NCBI GenBank assembly: GCA_001931535.1
Contig: CP016211.1
Span: 8,355,703 to 8,419,702 of the forward strand
Direction: 5' to 3'
Source of the DNA: Minicystis rosea
Lineage (GTDB): Bacteria; Myxococcota_A; Polyangia; Polyangiales; Polyangiaceae
DNA: 64,000 nt
Shown: piece after piece, positions 33,756 to 41,919 of the stretch
Layout of the letters: the number at the start of each line of letters is the position of its first letter
Numbering within the stretch: the stretch's first letter is position 1
Made by a program: the position numbers and the translations under genes
The notes under the pieces: generated by a model
Databases searched by the model: none
The model's input: the letters and a program-made list of their open reading frames with translations, nothing else
Told to the model about the DNA's origin: nothing

Positions 33756-34811
33756 TCAATCGAACGTGATGAGGGGCTTGATGATGCCGTCTGCTTTGTC
33801 GGCCATCCTCTGGAAGGCGCGGTCAATCTGGCCGAAGTCGAACGTGTGGGTGGTGAGCGGCGTCGGGTCGACGCGGCCGGCCTGAAGCAAACGAAGCATC
33901 CGCCTGAGCCGGACCTTGCCTCCGGGACAGAGCGCCGTCCGGATCGTCTTGTCGCTCATCCCCACGCCCCATTCGAGCCGCGGGATGGATACGTATTCTC
34001 CGCTGCCGTGATAACCGATGTTCGAGATCGTGCCTCCCGGGCGCGTCGCCTTCACGCACATCTCGAACGACGCTTGGGCGCCGAGCGCCTCGACGCTCGC
34101 GTCGACGCCGTCGCCGGAGGTGATCTCCAAGATGGCTTCGACGGCGTCGCGCTCTTTGAAATCGATCACGACATCCGCCCCGAAGTGGCGCGCCAGCTCC
34201 TTCCGTTTCGGGATGGTCTCCACCGCGATGATGGTGCCGGCGCCGCGGAGCCGAGCAGCCGCGGTGGCCATCAAGCCCACCGGACCTTGGGCGAAGATGG
34301 CGATGCTCCCGCCCATGGGCACGTCGGCGTGCTCCACGCCGACGAAGCCGGTCGACATCATGTCGCATACGTACACGGCGCGCTCATCCGTGACGTCATC
34401 GGGGATGTGCGCGAGGTTCGCCTCCGCGTCGTTCACGGTGAAATACTCGGCGAACACACCGTCGCTCACGTTGGCGAACCGCCACCCTCCGAGCATGCGC
34501 GTGCACTGCGACGTGAACCCGCGCAGGCAGTTGTCGCAATGGAAGCAGGGCGTGATCGCGCCCACGGCGACCCGATCGCCTTCGCGGATGCTCTTCACCT
34601 CGCTCCCGACGCGGTGGACCACGCCCACCGCCTCGTGACCGAGGGTGAGATCCCGGCGCGGCCCGATCGCGCCGGCGACCGTGTGCGTGTCGGATGTGCA
34701 CACGAGCGCACGCGTCGTCTTCACGATGGCGCCGGTCGGCCCCGGCTCCTCGGGTCGAGGTTTCGACATGAAACCCACGACGCCAATCGACTTCATGGCG
34801 AACGCTCTCAT
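33756..34811 (-). CDS. Zinc-dependent secondary alcohol dehydrogenase (isopropanol dehydrogenase type)
   Basis: 351 residues from the ATG at 34811 (MRAFAMKSIG), the usual length and start of the Thermoanaerobacter/Clostridium secondary alcohol dehydrogenase group, which reduces ketones such as acetone reversibly with NADP(H). Catalytic zinc ligands are Cys38 (ALVCTSDTHT), His59 and Glu60 (LGHEAVG) and the Asp of the DMMSTGF helix. Unlike the recalled bacterial prototypes, this protein has four Cys (89, 92, 95, 103) in ITPCFHCDNCLRGFTSQC, suggesting a structural zinc. The Rossmann fold begins AIFAQGPVGLMATAAA. Start codons farther upstream would run into the divergent regulator gene. Confidence 0.9.
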   Translation of the reverse strand: MRAFAMKSIGVVGFMSKPRPEEPGPTGAIVKTTRALVCTSDTHTVAGAIGPRRDLTLGHEAVGVVHRVGSEVKSIREGDRVAVGAITPCFHCDNCLRGFTSQCTRMLGGWRFANVSDGVFAEYFTVNDAEANLAHIPDDVTDERAVYVCDMMSTGFVGVEHADVPMGGSIAIFAQGPVGLMATAAARLRGAGTIIAVETIPKRKELARHFGADVVIDFKERDAVEAILEITSGDGVDASVEALGAQASFEMCVKATRPGGTISNIGYHGSGEYVSIPRLEWGVGMSDKTIRTALCPGGKVRLRRMLRLLQAGRVDPTPLTTHTFDFGQIDRAFQRMADKADGIIKPLITFD

Positions 34812-34946
34812 GCTCGCAGCCATGGTGAGACCAAGAGCACGGGCCATGCCCACTCCTGCGGTCGAGAGACCGAGGGCTCTCGTCGTTCGCGGATCGCGCG
34901 CGGCGATCGAGCCGCTCGAAACCCACCTTCCACACCGAGGCTCGGC

Positions 34947-35918
34947 ATGGGGCGGCGCGAAGGCGCGATCGTCTCGACGACACGGGAAGGTCTTCGTATC
35001 CTCGCGGTGGTGCAGGGAAGCGCGCGGTCGCACGAGGTGAGGTCGCGCGCCGTCGTGATGGGGGTGGAGGTCATCGCGCGCGCCGGCCTCCCGACCGAGC
35101 CGCTGTTCGAAGGGCTCGCCTTCGATGCCCACGGGCTCCGGAGACGCCAGCGCGTCGCCTGGGACGACTACGCCGTCATCGTCGAGCGGATGGAGGAGAT
35201 CGCCGGCGGCGGTCGCGCGCTGGAGGAGCTCTTCGCCCGCTCGCTCCACGCCACCGTCCCCGAGCTGCGCGCCGCCGCCGGCGCGCTGCTCAGCCCCAAG
35301 GCGCTCTCCGTGTTCATCCTCGACGTGCTCCACCCGCTCGCTTTTCCCGCCGTCGATTTCCGGCTCGAGGATCTCGAGCCCGACCGCGTGCGCTGCACCG
35401 CGCGCCTCCGTCCGGGCGCGCACCCGTGCGCCGCCTGGTTCCGCGTGAACGTCGGCGCAACGCGCGGGATACCCAGGCTTCTGGATCTCCCGGAGGCGGT
35501 GGTGACGGCCGACGTCGGCGCCGACTTCGGCGTGTACGACGTCCGCTTGCCACCTTCGCGGACACTGGCCGCGCGGGCGGAGCGTGTTGCCCTATCGGCC
35601 GTGACGCGCGTGACGGGGCAGCTCGTGCTCGGCGTCCGGGAGGACATGCCATTGTCGTTCGACGACACGCCGGCGACGCGCCCTCCGGAAGACGCGGACC
35701 TCGCCGCGCGCGTCGATTCGGCGGGGAGCGCATGGGACCTGACGGCGCGGCAGCTCCGCGTCCTCGCGTTGCTCGTGCGCGGCGACGCGAACAAGGAGAT
35801 CGCCCAGACGCTCGCGTGCGCCGAGAACACCGTCGAGCTGCACGTCACGCAGTTGCTGCGCAAGTCGGGCACGCCCACGCGCGCGAAGCTCATCGCCAAG
35901 TTCTGGTCGGAGCTCTGA
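34947..35918 (+). CDS. LuxR-type transcriptional regulator
   Basis: 323 residues from the ATG at 34947. The N-terminal ~200 residues (EVIARAGLPTEPLFEGLAFD, RQRVAWDDYAVIVERMEEIA, CTARLRPGAHPCAAWFRVN) form a sensor-like domain like those of other myxobacterial regulators that have an AraC-binding-type head. The C-terminal ~65 residues are a LuxR helix-turn-helix (LTARQLRVLALLVRGDANKE, then ENTVELHVTQLLRKSGTPTR). Later starts, such as the ATG at 35058, are possible. Divergent from the alcohol dehydrogenase with 135 bp between starts, so it is the probable regulator of that enzyme. Confidence 0.8.
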   Translation: MGRREGAIVSTTREGLRILAVVQGSARSHEVRSRAVVMGVEVIARAGLPTEPLFEGLAFDAHGLRRRQRVAWDDYAVIVERMEEIAGGGRALEELFARSLHATVPELRAAAGALLSPKALSVFILDVLHPLAFPAVDFRLEDLEPDRVRCTARLRPGAHPCAAWFRVNVGATRGIPRLLDLPEAVVTADVGADFGVYDVRLPPSRTLAARAERVALSAVTRVTGQLVLGVREDMPLSFDDTPATRPPEDADLAARVDSAGSAWDLTARQLRVLALLVRGDANKEIAQTLACAENTVELHVTQLLRKSGTPTRAKLIAKFWSEL

Positions 35919-35990
35919 GCGGCCTGGGGTTCTCCCCAGTAGATCGACCGGGCGGCCTTCTGCAAACTCGTTTGCAGGAGTTGAACAGCT

Positions 35991-36509
35991 ATGAAGCTTG
36001 CGTATCTAATGGTACTTGCAGCCGCTGGCATCGCCACCGGCTGCGCGGCCCAAGTGGGCGACGAGTCTGGCGAAAACGTGGGTCAGACCGAAGACGCGAT
36101 GACGGTGCTCAACGCGTGTGCGACGGGGCTCAATCCAAACGCGACCACCGACATCTCGAATCCTGGCGACGCGGACGAATACGAGCGAGCGGCGGGCTTC
36201 ATCAACAGCATCTGTCCCATCGTCGACCCGACGAATTCCCGCGCCTCGACGTACGTGGATTTCAGCGTCAACACGTTCATCCCGGCGACCTACAAATTCT
36301 CTGCGATCGCAGTCTGGGACGCCGTCGACAACCAGGCGGATTGCCAAGCGCTGACGATGAAGATGCGTCTTCAAAAGCGGACGAACCTCGGCGACTTCGT
36401 CGACACGAACACCACGAACCCCACGCAAGTCCGTCACGGCGATTGGTCATGGGATCCGGAGAAGTTTCGCTACACCTGCACCGTGCCGCTCGGCGTCGTC
36501 GAGCGCTGA
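35991..36509 (+). CDS. Secreted lipoprotein, probably cut short by an in-frame TGA
   Basis: 172 residues from the ATG at 35991 (MKLAYLMVLAAAGIATGCAA, lipobox ATGC). The mature part includes YERAAGFINSICPIVDPTNS, YVDFSVNTFIPATYKFSAIA and FRYTCTVPLGVVER, with three or four Cys. After the TGA (36507-36509) the same frame stays coding-like for 43 codons (NGISSTAVETGKYRVRAFAT, then DDTFATIVIRGYHM) up to a second TGA at 36639-36641. The natural product therefore may have been ~216 residues, with CGA changed to TGA. Function unknown. Confidence 0.7.
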   Translation: MKLAYLMVLAAAGIATGCAAQVGDESGENVGQTEDAMTVLNACATGLNPNATTDISNPGDADEYERAAGFINSICPIVDPTNSRASTYVDFSVNTFIPATYKFSAIAVWDAVDNQADCQALTMKMRLQKRTNLGDFVDTNTTNPTQVRHGDWSWDPEKFRYTCTVPLGVVER

Positions 36510-36729
36510 AACGGCATCTCCTCCACGGCTGTCGAGACTGGCAAATACAGAGTTCGTGCGTTCGCCACACAACCGGATGACACGTTCGCGACCATCGTGA
36601 TCCGCGGTTACCACATGATCGAAGACGTCAGCGAGCCTTGAACCCATTCTCGACCAGGGTCATCAGCACGGCGTTCCCCTGCTCGAACGACACGGGCGCC
36701 GGCTGGCCCCATGGAAAGGTCAGCACGCG

Positions 36730-36749
36730 AATCGAGCACAGGCTCGATT
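36730..36749. terminator. Hairpin between convergent genes
   Basis: AATCGAG (36730-36736) and CTCGATT (36743-36749) pair around a 6-nt loop in the gap between the lipoprotein gene and the convergent Sel1 gene. A T-rich tract is lacking. Confidence 0.45.
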
Positions 36750-36781
36750 GAGAGGCTCTGGTCGCCCAGCGTAGGCCCTTC

Positions 36782-36801
36782 ACGACCTCAGCCGAGGTCG
36801 T
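36782..36801 (-). terminator. Hairpin overlapping the Sel1 gene stop
   Basis: ACGACCTC and GAGGTCGT form a perfect 8-bp stem with a 4-nt loop, spanning the stop codon of the Sel1-repeat gene (36788). The location suits a terminator of that gene. Confidence 0.45.
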
Positions 36802-38029
36802 ATCGAGAAGCGCCGGAGACCACGTCCGGCCCGTCGTCGAACGCTTCGGGCCGGTGCTCGAAGCCGACCCACTGGATCGGGTGGATGCCGCTCGCCCGGG
36901 TGAGCTTCTCGGCGGTCGGCCAGCTCGCTCGATCGTTTCCGAACAGCGTCTCGAGCACCGGCGAGAGCTCGTCGAGCGTCAGCGTGATGGGCCGATCGAC
37001 GGCGTACGTCACTGGGCTGGTGAAGAGCGTGCTCTCGAAGCCACGCTCGAAGAGGCGGACGCGCAAACCCTTGCTGCGCAGCAGATCGAGCAGGTACCGC
37101 AGCGCCGCGTGCTCGTCGGTGATCTCCGCGACCGCGGGCTGGTTCTCCGGCGCGAGCGCGGCGGCGAGCGCGCGCCGCGCGGGTCGGTAGCCCTGGCTCG
37201 CGGCGCGCTGGAGCGCTGCGAGCCCTTCGCGTCGCCGCCGCCGATCGTAGGCGTGCTCCGGATCGAGCAGCAGCACGCCGAGCTTGTACTGAGCCTTCAC
37301 GAGCCCGCTCTCGGCGGCCTTGCGGACGTTGTCGAGGCCGCCGACCTCGAGCTGCGCATGCGGGTTGCCGTCCTCCACCGCCCGTACGCGGTACATCCGC
37401 GCGCGAGCGTAGTCGCGTGGCACCAGCTCGCCGTCGCGGAGCATCAGGCGGAGCGCCCAGCTCGCGTCCGCGTGGTGGGCCGCGGACGCGGCTTCGTACC
37501 AGCGCACGGCCTCCGCGTCGCCGCGCGCCCGCAGGAGCTCGCCCAACGCATACGCGGCCGCGGCGTGCCCATGCTCCGCGGCGCGCCGCATCCACGCGTG
37601 CGCGGCCTCGGGATCGCTCGGCTGACAGCATAGCCCTTCGGCGTATTGCGCCGCGGCCGATCCCGCTTCGGCCGCGCGCCGCTGCCAACGCCGCGCCTCG
37701 GCCTCGTCGACCGCGAAGCCCGGCAGGCGCCTTCGCATCCGATCGAGCAACCGAATCGTCGCCTCCAGGTGCCCCTGGGCGGCGGCGCGCTCGAGCCAGG
37801 CTCGCGCTCGCGCCGGATCGGCTTCCGCGAGCCCGAGCCAGGCCTGCGCCGCGACGTGGCCACGCGCGGCGGCCTTCTCCATCTGCTCTTTCGCGTGCTC
37901 CAGCTCGATGGGGGCGCGCTCGAGGTACGCGAGCGCGAGCTGGTAGTGATCCTCGGGATCACCCGAGGCCGCGCGCCGGCGGAGCTGGCGGCGGCTCAGG
38001 AAGGCGTAGTCGACGGGAGCCGCGGGCAT
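36788..38029 (-). CDS. Sel1-like repeat protein
   Basis: 413 residues from the ATG at 38029. The N-terminal ~290 residues are tandem Sel1-like (TPR-type) helical hairpins of ~36 residues: DHYQLALAYLERAPIELEHA, KAAARGHVAAQAWLGLAEAD, RAAAQGHLEATIRLLDRMRR, RAAEHGHAAAAYALGELLRA and others ending with KAAESGLVKAQYKLGVLLLD. The C-terminal ~120 residues (LRVRLFERGFESTLFTSPVT, ITLTLDELSPVLETLFGNDR) form a different mixed domain. No signal peptide. Sel1 proteins serve as protein-interaction scaffolds; the partner is unknown. The gene is monocistronic. Confidence 0.85.
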   Translation of the reverse strand: MPAAPVDYAFLSRRQLRRRAASGDPEDHYQLALAYLERAPIELEHAKEQMEKAAARGHVAAQAWLGLAEADPARARAWLERAAAQGHLEATIRLLDRMRRRLPGFAVDEAEARRWQRRAAEAGSAAAQYAEGLCCQPSDPEAAHAWMRRAAEHGHAAAAYALGELLRARGDAEAVRWYEAASAAHHADASWALRLMLRDGELVPRDYARARMYRVRAVEDGNPHAQLEVGGLDNVRKAAESGLVKAQYKLGVLLLDPEHAYDRRRRREGLAALQRAASQGYRPARRALAAALAPENQPAVAEITDEHAALRYLLDLLRSKGLRVRLFERGFESTLFTSPVTYAVDRPITLTLDELSPVLETLFGNDRASWPTAEKLTRASGIHPIQWVGFEHRPEAFDDGPDVVSGASRYDLG

Positions 38030-38263
38030 GCGACCGCAAAGGGTCGCACGCCCGCTCGTCCATGCCTACTGCGGGCATTCGCTGCCCTGCCCGCATACCA
38101 GGAACGTTGGCTGGTTCGCCAAGTGCGGAGTCTCACCCTGGCAGCGCCTTGCGCGCGTGCCACGAGCCGTCGAAGCGCGATACCCCGATTCGACCAGCAT
38201 CGTGGAGGGGCTGTTCTGACGGCGGCAACGGGGGTGAGATGCCGTTGGCTCGCGCTCTCCGGG

Positions 38264-40396
38264 CTACGGATTGCTGGTGAACACCGTGGTGATGTTCGAG
38301 TCGTTCGTGTTGCCGGCGGCGTCCGTGCCGATGAGCTGCAAGTGGTGAGCGCCGTTCGACATGGCCGCGGTGCTCCACGAGAACGCGAAGGGCGCCGTCG
38401 TGTTGTGCGCGGCGAGGACACCGTCGATGTACAGGTCGACCGAGGCCATGCCCCCGAGGTCGTACGCGTAGGAGCTCACGGAGACGACCCCCGTCACGAC
38501 GGATCCGCCGGACGGCGAAGTGATCGAGAGCTGGGGCAACGACTCGTCGAGGTACGGCTGCACGAACACCGGAATCGACGTCGTCCCCGACTTCGTGATG
38601 TTGAAGGCCTGCGTCGTGTTGCTCTGGAGGCGGACGCGGTTGGAGGAGAGAGCATCCGAGTCGAACAGCACGCTGTTCGGCGTGGAGATCGTGCAGAGCT
38701 CCAGGTCGATCCAATCGCCCAGATTGCCTGCGCCGAAGTGCAGAGCGCTCGCGCCGTTGCGGAAGATCGAGCTGCGGATGATCGTGGAGTCGCCGGTGCC
38801 GTCGGCGTTGTGATCGTCGGACAGGATCAGATCCGACGACTGCCCCCCGCCGTCGAAGATCATGTTGTCGAAACGAAGCCGGAGATGGCCGAACTCGTCC
38901 ACGCCGGGGCCGACGGCCTTCAGGTGCAGCGCGACGTCGCCATTGCCATAGAGCGTCGAGCTCTCGTAGTGAAATGCGTTGCCATACGCGCCATGGGCGA
39001 TGCCCACCTCACCGTTGTGGTAGGCGACGAAGTTGGCAATCACGTGCGGCTGATGATCGTTCTGCCACGCGAAGATGCCAGCGACCTTGTTGTTGTGCGC
39101 GATGTTTCCCTTGGAGAAGTTCCAGATACCGCTGTCGTTCGTCCCCTCGGGCCAGATGAATCCGGACGCATCGATGTTCCCCTGCACACCCACCGCGACC
39201 GAGTCACGAATGGTGTTGCGCAGGCCCTCGTTGGCACTGAAGCCCGCGAGGTTGTAGCCACGATACTCGGGGTCGTACTGCACGATTGCCGCGACGTCGT
39301 GATCGTACACGGTGTCGTGGCTCGTGTGTCCCGGGTCCCACCAATAGGCCTCGTCAAAGGTGTTGTAGCTGATCGTATCCGTGAAGGTGATACCATGGCT
39401 CCCGTGCGGCACGAATGCATGGCTGCCCGCGTCGCGGACGACGGTGCCGCGCACGGTCGAGCCGCGACTGCCATCCTCCGAATGGTGGAAGTGGAGCGCA
39501 TAGCGGCCGAGGACGCCCTCCGTCGGATTGTCCTCGCCCGCGTGTCGCGGCCCCATGTAACGAATGGCGACGTAGTTGACGAACTGCGGTTTGTCGGAGC
39601 GGATCCAGATGTGCGCGCGATGATTCGTGCTCGGGTTCGCGGTGCCGTTGCCCGTGCCCTCGATGCGCACGTTGCGCGTCAGGTTCAGGACCTCGGCGCG
39701 CCACTGGCTGTTCACGATCGGATGCGCGCGGCTCGTGGCGTGGTTCAACTGCACGGTGGCGCCCGAGACGCTGACGATCGACGCGGCGTCGAAGCCGCTC
39801 CAGCTGTTGTCGCCGACCGAAGGCGCTTCGGTGGGCACGATGCTGATCTCGTCGCCGGCGGCCCAGTCGGTGGGCGCCGCTTCGAGCGTGATCGAGCTGA
39901 CCGAGGCATTGGCGCCGCCGGCGAGCCGCGTCCACGAGGTCTTGGGCGTGCCCTGCAGATCGAGCTGCCCGTCGCGCACCCACAGCCCGACGTCCGCGGG
40001 GACGGGTTCCATACCTCCACCGACGTAGTTGGCTTCGTTCACGTTGACGAATTTGATGAGGTGCACGATCGAGCGTGAAGACGGCTTCATCGTGAGCGTG
40101 CCGAGCACGGTGATGCTGCCGGTGGAGCGCAGCGTGGCAGACAGGCTCGGCGTGAACGTCAATCCCGCGCCGCTCTGCACGGTGACACCCGCGAGGTCGG
40201 GCGAAGTGACGTTGAAGACGACGGTATTGCCCGTCGAAATGGTGATCGTATCGCCGGCGATCGGCACACGCCCGGCGCTCCAAACCGTGCTGTCCGACCA
40301 GTTACCCGATTTGACACTCGAAAGAGATGCAGCCGACGCAGACGTCGCCGCGAGAGTCGCGGCGCACAAAACCGCCCAGAAGACGTTGCGAACCAT
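38264..40396 (-). CDS. Secreted G8-domain and parallel beta-helix protein
   Basis: 710 residues. A Sec signal peptide (MVRNVFWAVLCAATLAATSA, cut near ASA/AS) leads to a G8-type domain (residues ~27-125: GNWSDSTVWSAGRVPIAGDT with TVVFNVTSPDLAGVTVQSGA). A right-handed beta-helix follows (RYALHFHHSEDGSRGSTVRG, YDPEYRGYNLAGFSANEGLR). At the end is a bacterial Ig-like domain (SPSGGSVVTGVVSVSSYAYD with SVDLYIDGVLAAHNT). G8 and beta-helix domains are also combined in the eukaryotic CEMIP/TMEM2 hyaluronan-degrading proteins (known), so a polysaccharide substrate is a reasonable inference. Divergent from an AraC regulator. Confidence 0.8.
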   Translation of the reverse strand: MVRNVFWAVLCAATLAATSASAASLSSVKSGNWSDSTVWSAGRVPIAGDTITISTGNTVVFNVTSPDLAGVTVQSGAGLTFTPSLSATLRSTGSITVLGTLTMKPSSRSIVHLIKFVNVNEANYVGGGMEPVPADVGLWVRDGQLDLQGTPKTSWTRLAGGANASVSSITLEAAPTDWAAGDEISIVPTEAPSVGDNSWSGFDAASIVSVSGATVQLNHATSRAHPIVNSQWRAEVLNLTRNVRIEGTGNGTANPSTNHRAHIWIRSDKPQFVNYVAIRYMGPRHAGEDNPTEGVLGRYALHFHHSEDGSRGSTVRGTVVRDAGSHAFVPHGSHGITFTDTISYNTFDEAYWWDPGHTSHDTVYDHDVAAIVQYDPEYRGYNLAGFSANEGLRNTIRDSVAVGVQGNIDASGFIWPEGTNDSGIWNFSKGNIAHNNKVAGIFAWQNDHQPHVIANFVAYHNGEVGIAHGAYGNAFHYESSTLYGNGDVALHLKAVGPGVDEFGHLRLRFDNMIFDGGGQSSDLILSDDHNADGTGDSTIIRSSIFRNGASALHFGAGNLGDWIDLELCTISTPNSVLFDSDALSSNRVRLQSNTTQAFNITKSGTTSIPVFVQPYLDESLPQLSITSPSGGSVVTGVVSVSSYAYDLGGMASVDLYIDGVLAAHNTTAPFAFSWSTAAMSNGAHHLQLIGTDAAGNTNDSNITTVFTSNP

Positions 40397-40700
40397 CGTG
40401 GTCGCCTCCAGTCAGAGAGGGTATTTCGGATGTTGCGGGCGCTGATACGCGCGCTTCAGCACACCGCAGTTACGCCGCCACCATTCCATGGAACGGTGCT
40501 CTGGGGGAAGAGGGGGCTGCCTGCGAAAAGCTGCCATCGATAAGGCCTCTCCCACAAAGAGCATGACGACTGTCATCGACACGCCGGGCCAAACGAATGC
40601 AGCGTGGTGCGATTTTTTCCGTGGGTGGAACTCCATGTATGCGAGGATATCGGTGGGCGTTTCGACATCCGCGCAGCCGGCGGCAGAATTTCGCAGACTT

Positions 40701-40734
40701 CCCGGTGAAGTCACCGGGGGAGACGGGGTATACG
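40701..40734 (+). promoter_or_regulatory. Palindromic operator and -10 element before the AraC gene
   Basis: CCCGGTGA-AG-TCACCGGG (40701-40718) is a perfect inverted repeat with 8-bp arms. TATACG (40729-40734) follows 10 bp later and ends 11 bp before the ATG at 40746, with GAGGGA between. The palindrome is placed where it would cover the -35/spacer, consistent with autoregulation. Binding is inferred. Confidence 0.5.
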
Positions 40735-40745
40735 AGGGACGAGCC

Positions 40746-41672
40746 ATGCTCGACGCAAGCGGTCGCATATCGTTCGCAGGCGGTGAGTTCCACCTTCACG
40801 TCGGTCTGGAGCGACGGTTCTGGATCGTGGCCATCTGTCGCCGTGGCATCGTGTGGGATACGCGGGTCCTTCCATCGTGGGCGACCTCACTGCAGGAGCA
40901 CTCGAGCGAGCGGTACTACGTGCTGCTCGAGGGGCGGTTCGAGTTCTTCGGCCCATCGCCGGGGGTGATCGAGGCGCCGTGTGCGGTGCGGGCTTCGGCG
41001 AACATTTTCAAGGGTGTCGGCGGCGCGGGTCCGATTCACCTCCGCGTGACGGGTGAGCCGCTGCGGATGTTGGTGTTGCACGTGCTGCCGGTGCCCGGCG
41101 CCGCGCCCGCGCCCGAATCTCCTTCCGAGTGGACGCGGCTCGACGTGCCTGCCGACGTGCTCGCGCGGAGCGACGCGTTCGAGCTCGAGGCGCGCCTCGT
41201 GGGCTGCGGGCCGGGTTTAGACCGCCGGCGGCGCGCGCTGCTCGAGCGGTTCTGCGAGATCGGCTGGCTCTCTGCCGAGGTGCTCGCGACGGTCGTCGAG
41301 GAGGAGCCGGTCCACATCGCGCGCACGTGGAACGCGATCGTGCCGCTCTTCCGCGACCTGTCGCTGAGCCCGGCGCTGTCCGGCGTGGCCGACCGGGCGA
41401 CCCGCTCGCTGCGCCAGGTCGATCGCAACTTCGACGAGCTGCTCGAGACCTTCCACCTCGTCGGCGTCGGCTGGAGGAGCACGGTCCAGCGCTTCCGCCT
41501 GACCATGGCGATCTTGATGCTGAGCGCCGAGCCCGCGACGGTCGCGGGCGTGGCGCGCTCCGTCGGCTACGCGCGCCCCGAGGCGATGACGTCGGCGTTC
41601 CGCGCAGCGGGCCTGCCGTCGCCGCGCGCGGTGCGCGAGCTGCTGCAGAAGCAACGCAACGCGCGCGAGTAG
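40746..41672 (+). CDS. AraC-family transcriptional regulator
   Basis: 308 residues from the ATG at 40746, preceded by GAGGGA at 6 bp spacing; longer in-frame starts (40563, 40488) would translate the palindromic operator and GC-poor sequence. The N-terminal ~110 residues (GRISFAGGEFHLHVGLERRF, SSERYYVLLEGRFEFFGPSP) are cupin-like. The C-terminal ~80 residues are the AraC double helix-turn-helix (GWRSTVQRFRLTMAILMLSA, TVAGVARSVGYARPEAMTSA, GLPSPRAVREL). Divergent from the G8/beta-helix gene, so a role in its control is likely. Confidence 0.8.
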   Translation: MLDASGRISFAGGEFHLHVGLERRFWIVAICRRGIVWDTRVLPSWATSLQEHSSERYYVLLEGRFEFFGPSPGVIEAPCAVRASANIFKGVGGAGPIHLRVTGEPLRMLVLHVLPVPGAAPAPESPSEWTRLDVPADVLARSDAFELEARLVGCGPGLDRRRRALLERFCEIGWLSAEVLATVVEEEPVHIARTWNAIVPLFRDLSLSPALSGVADRATRSLRQVDRNFDELLETFHLVGVGWRSTVQRFRLTMAILMLSAEPATVAGVARSVGYARPEAMTSAFRAAGLPSPRAVRELLQKQRNARE

Positions 41673-41919
41673 CCGCCGGCGCGTCGAGCGGCAGAACCGT
41701 CGAACGACCAGCCTTCGGTGAAGTCGGCCCTGTCGGGATCGATGACGGCGGTCGTGTCGCCATACGACCCGCTCGGCCGGCGCCTGGCCGGTGATCGATT
41801 CTTTTCTGTTACACGCCCCCCGGTCCTGCGTCTTGTGAAGGAGAGCAGCGGGACCGCGTGCTCTCGAGGGTCCACACGGGCGCGGAGCGCGCCGTCCAGC
41901 CGGGTCACGTGGTGAAGCC

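Noticed and set aside
32430..34946. Long open frame in front of the LuxR-type regulator
   Set aside because: It is antisense to two real genes (lipoprotein and alcohol dehydrogenase) and has shadow composition; the regulator starts at 34947 or later.
36507..36509. TGA as a selenocysteine codon
   Set aside because: No SECIS-like hairpin follows directly, the residue would be at a non-conserved place in a secreted lipoprotein, and a CGA to TGA change explains the site.
38110..38128. 19-bp identity with 51599-51617 (GGCTGGTTCGCCAAGTGCG)
   Set aside because: The match is short, the flanks differ and no element boundary is visible on either side; probably chance or a trace too small to interpret.
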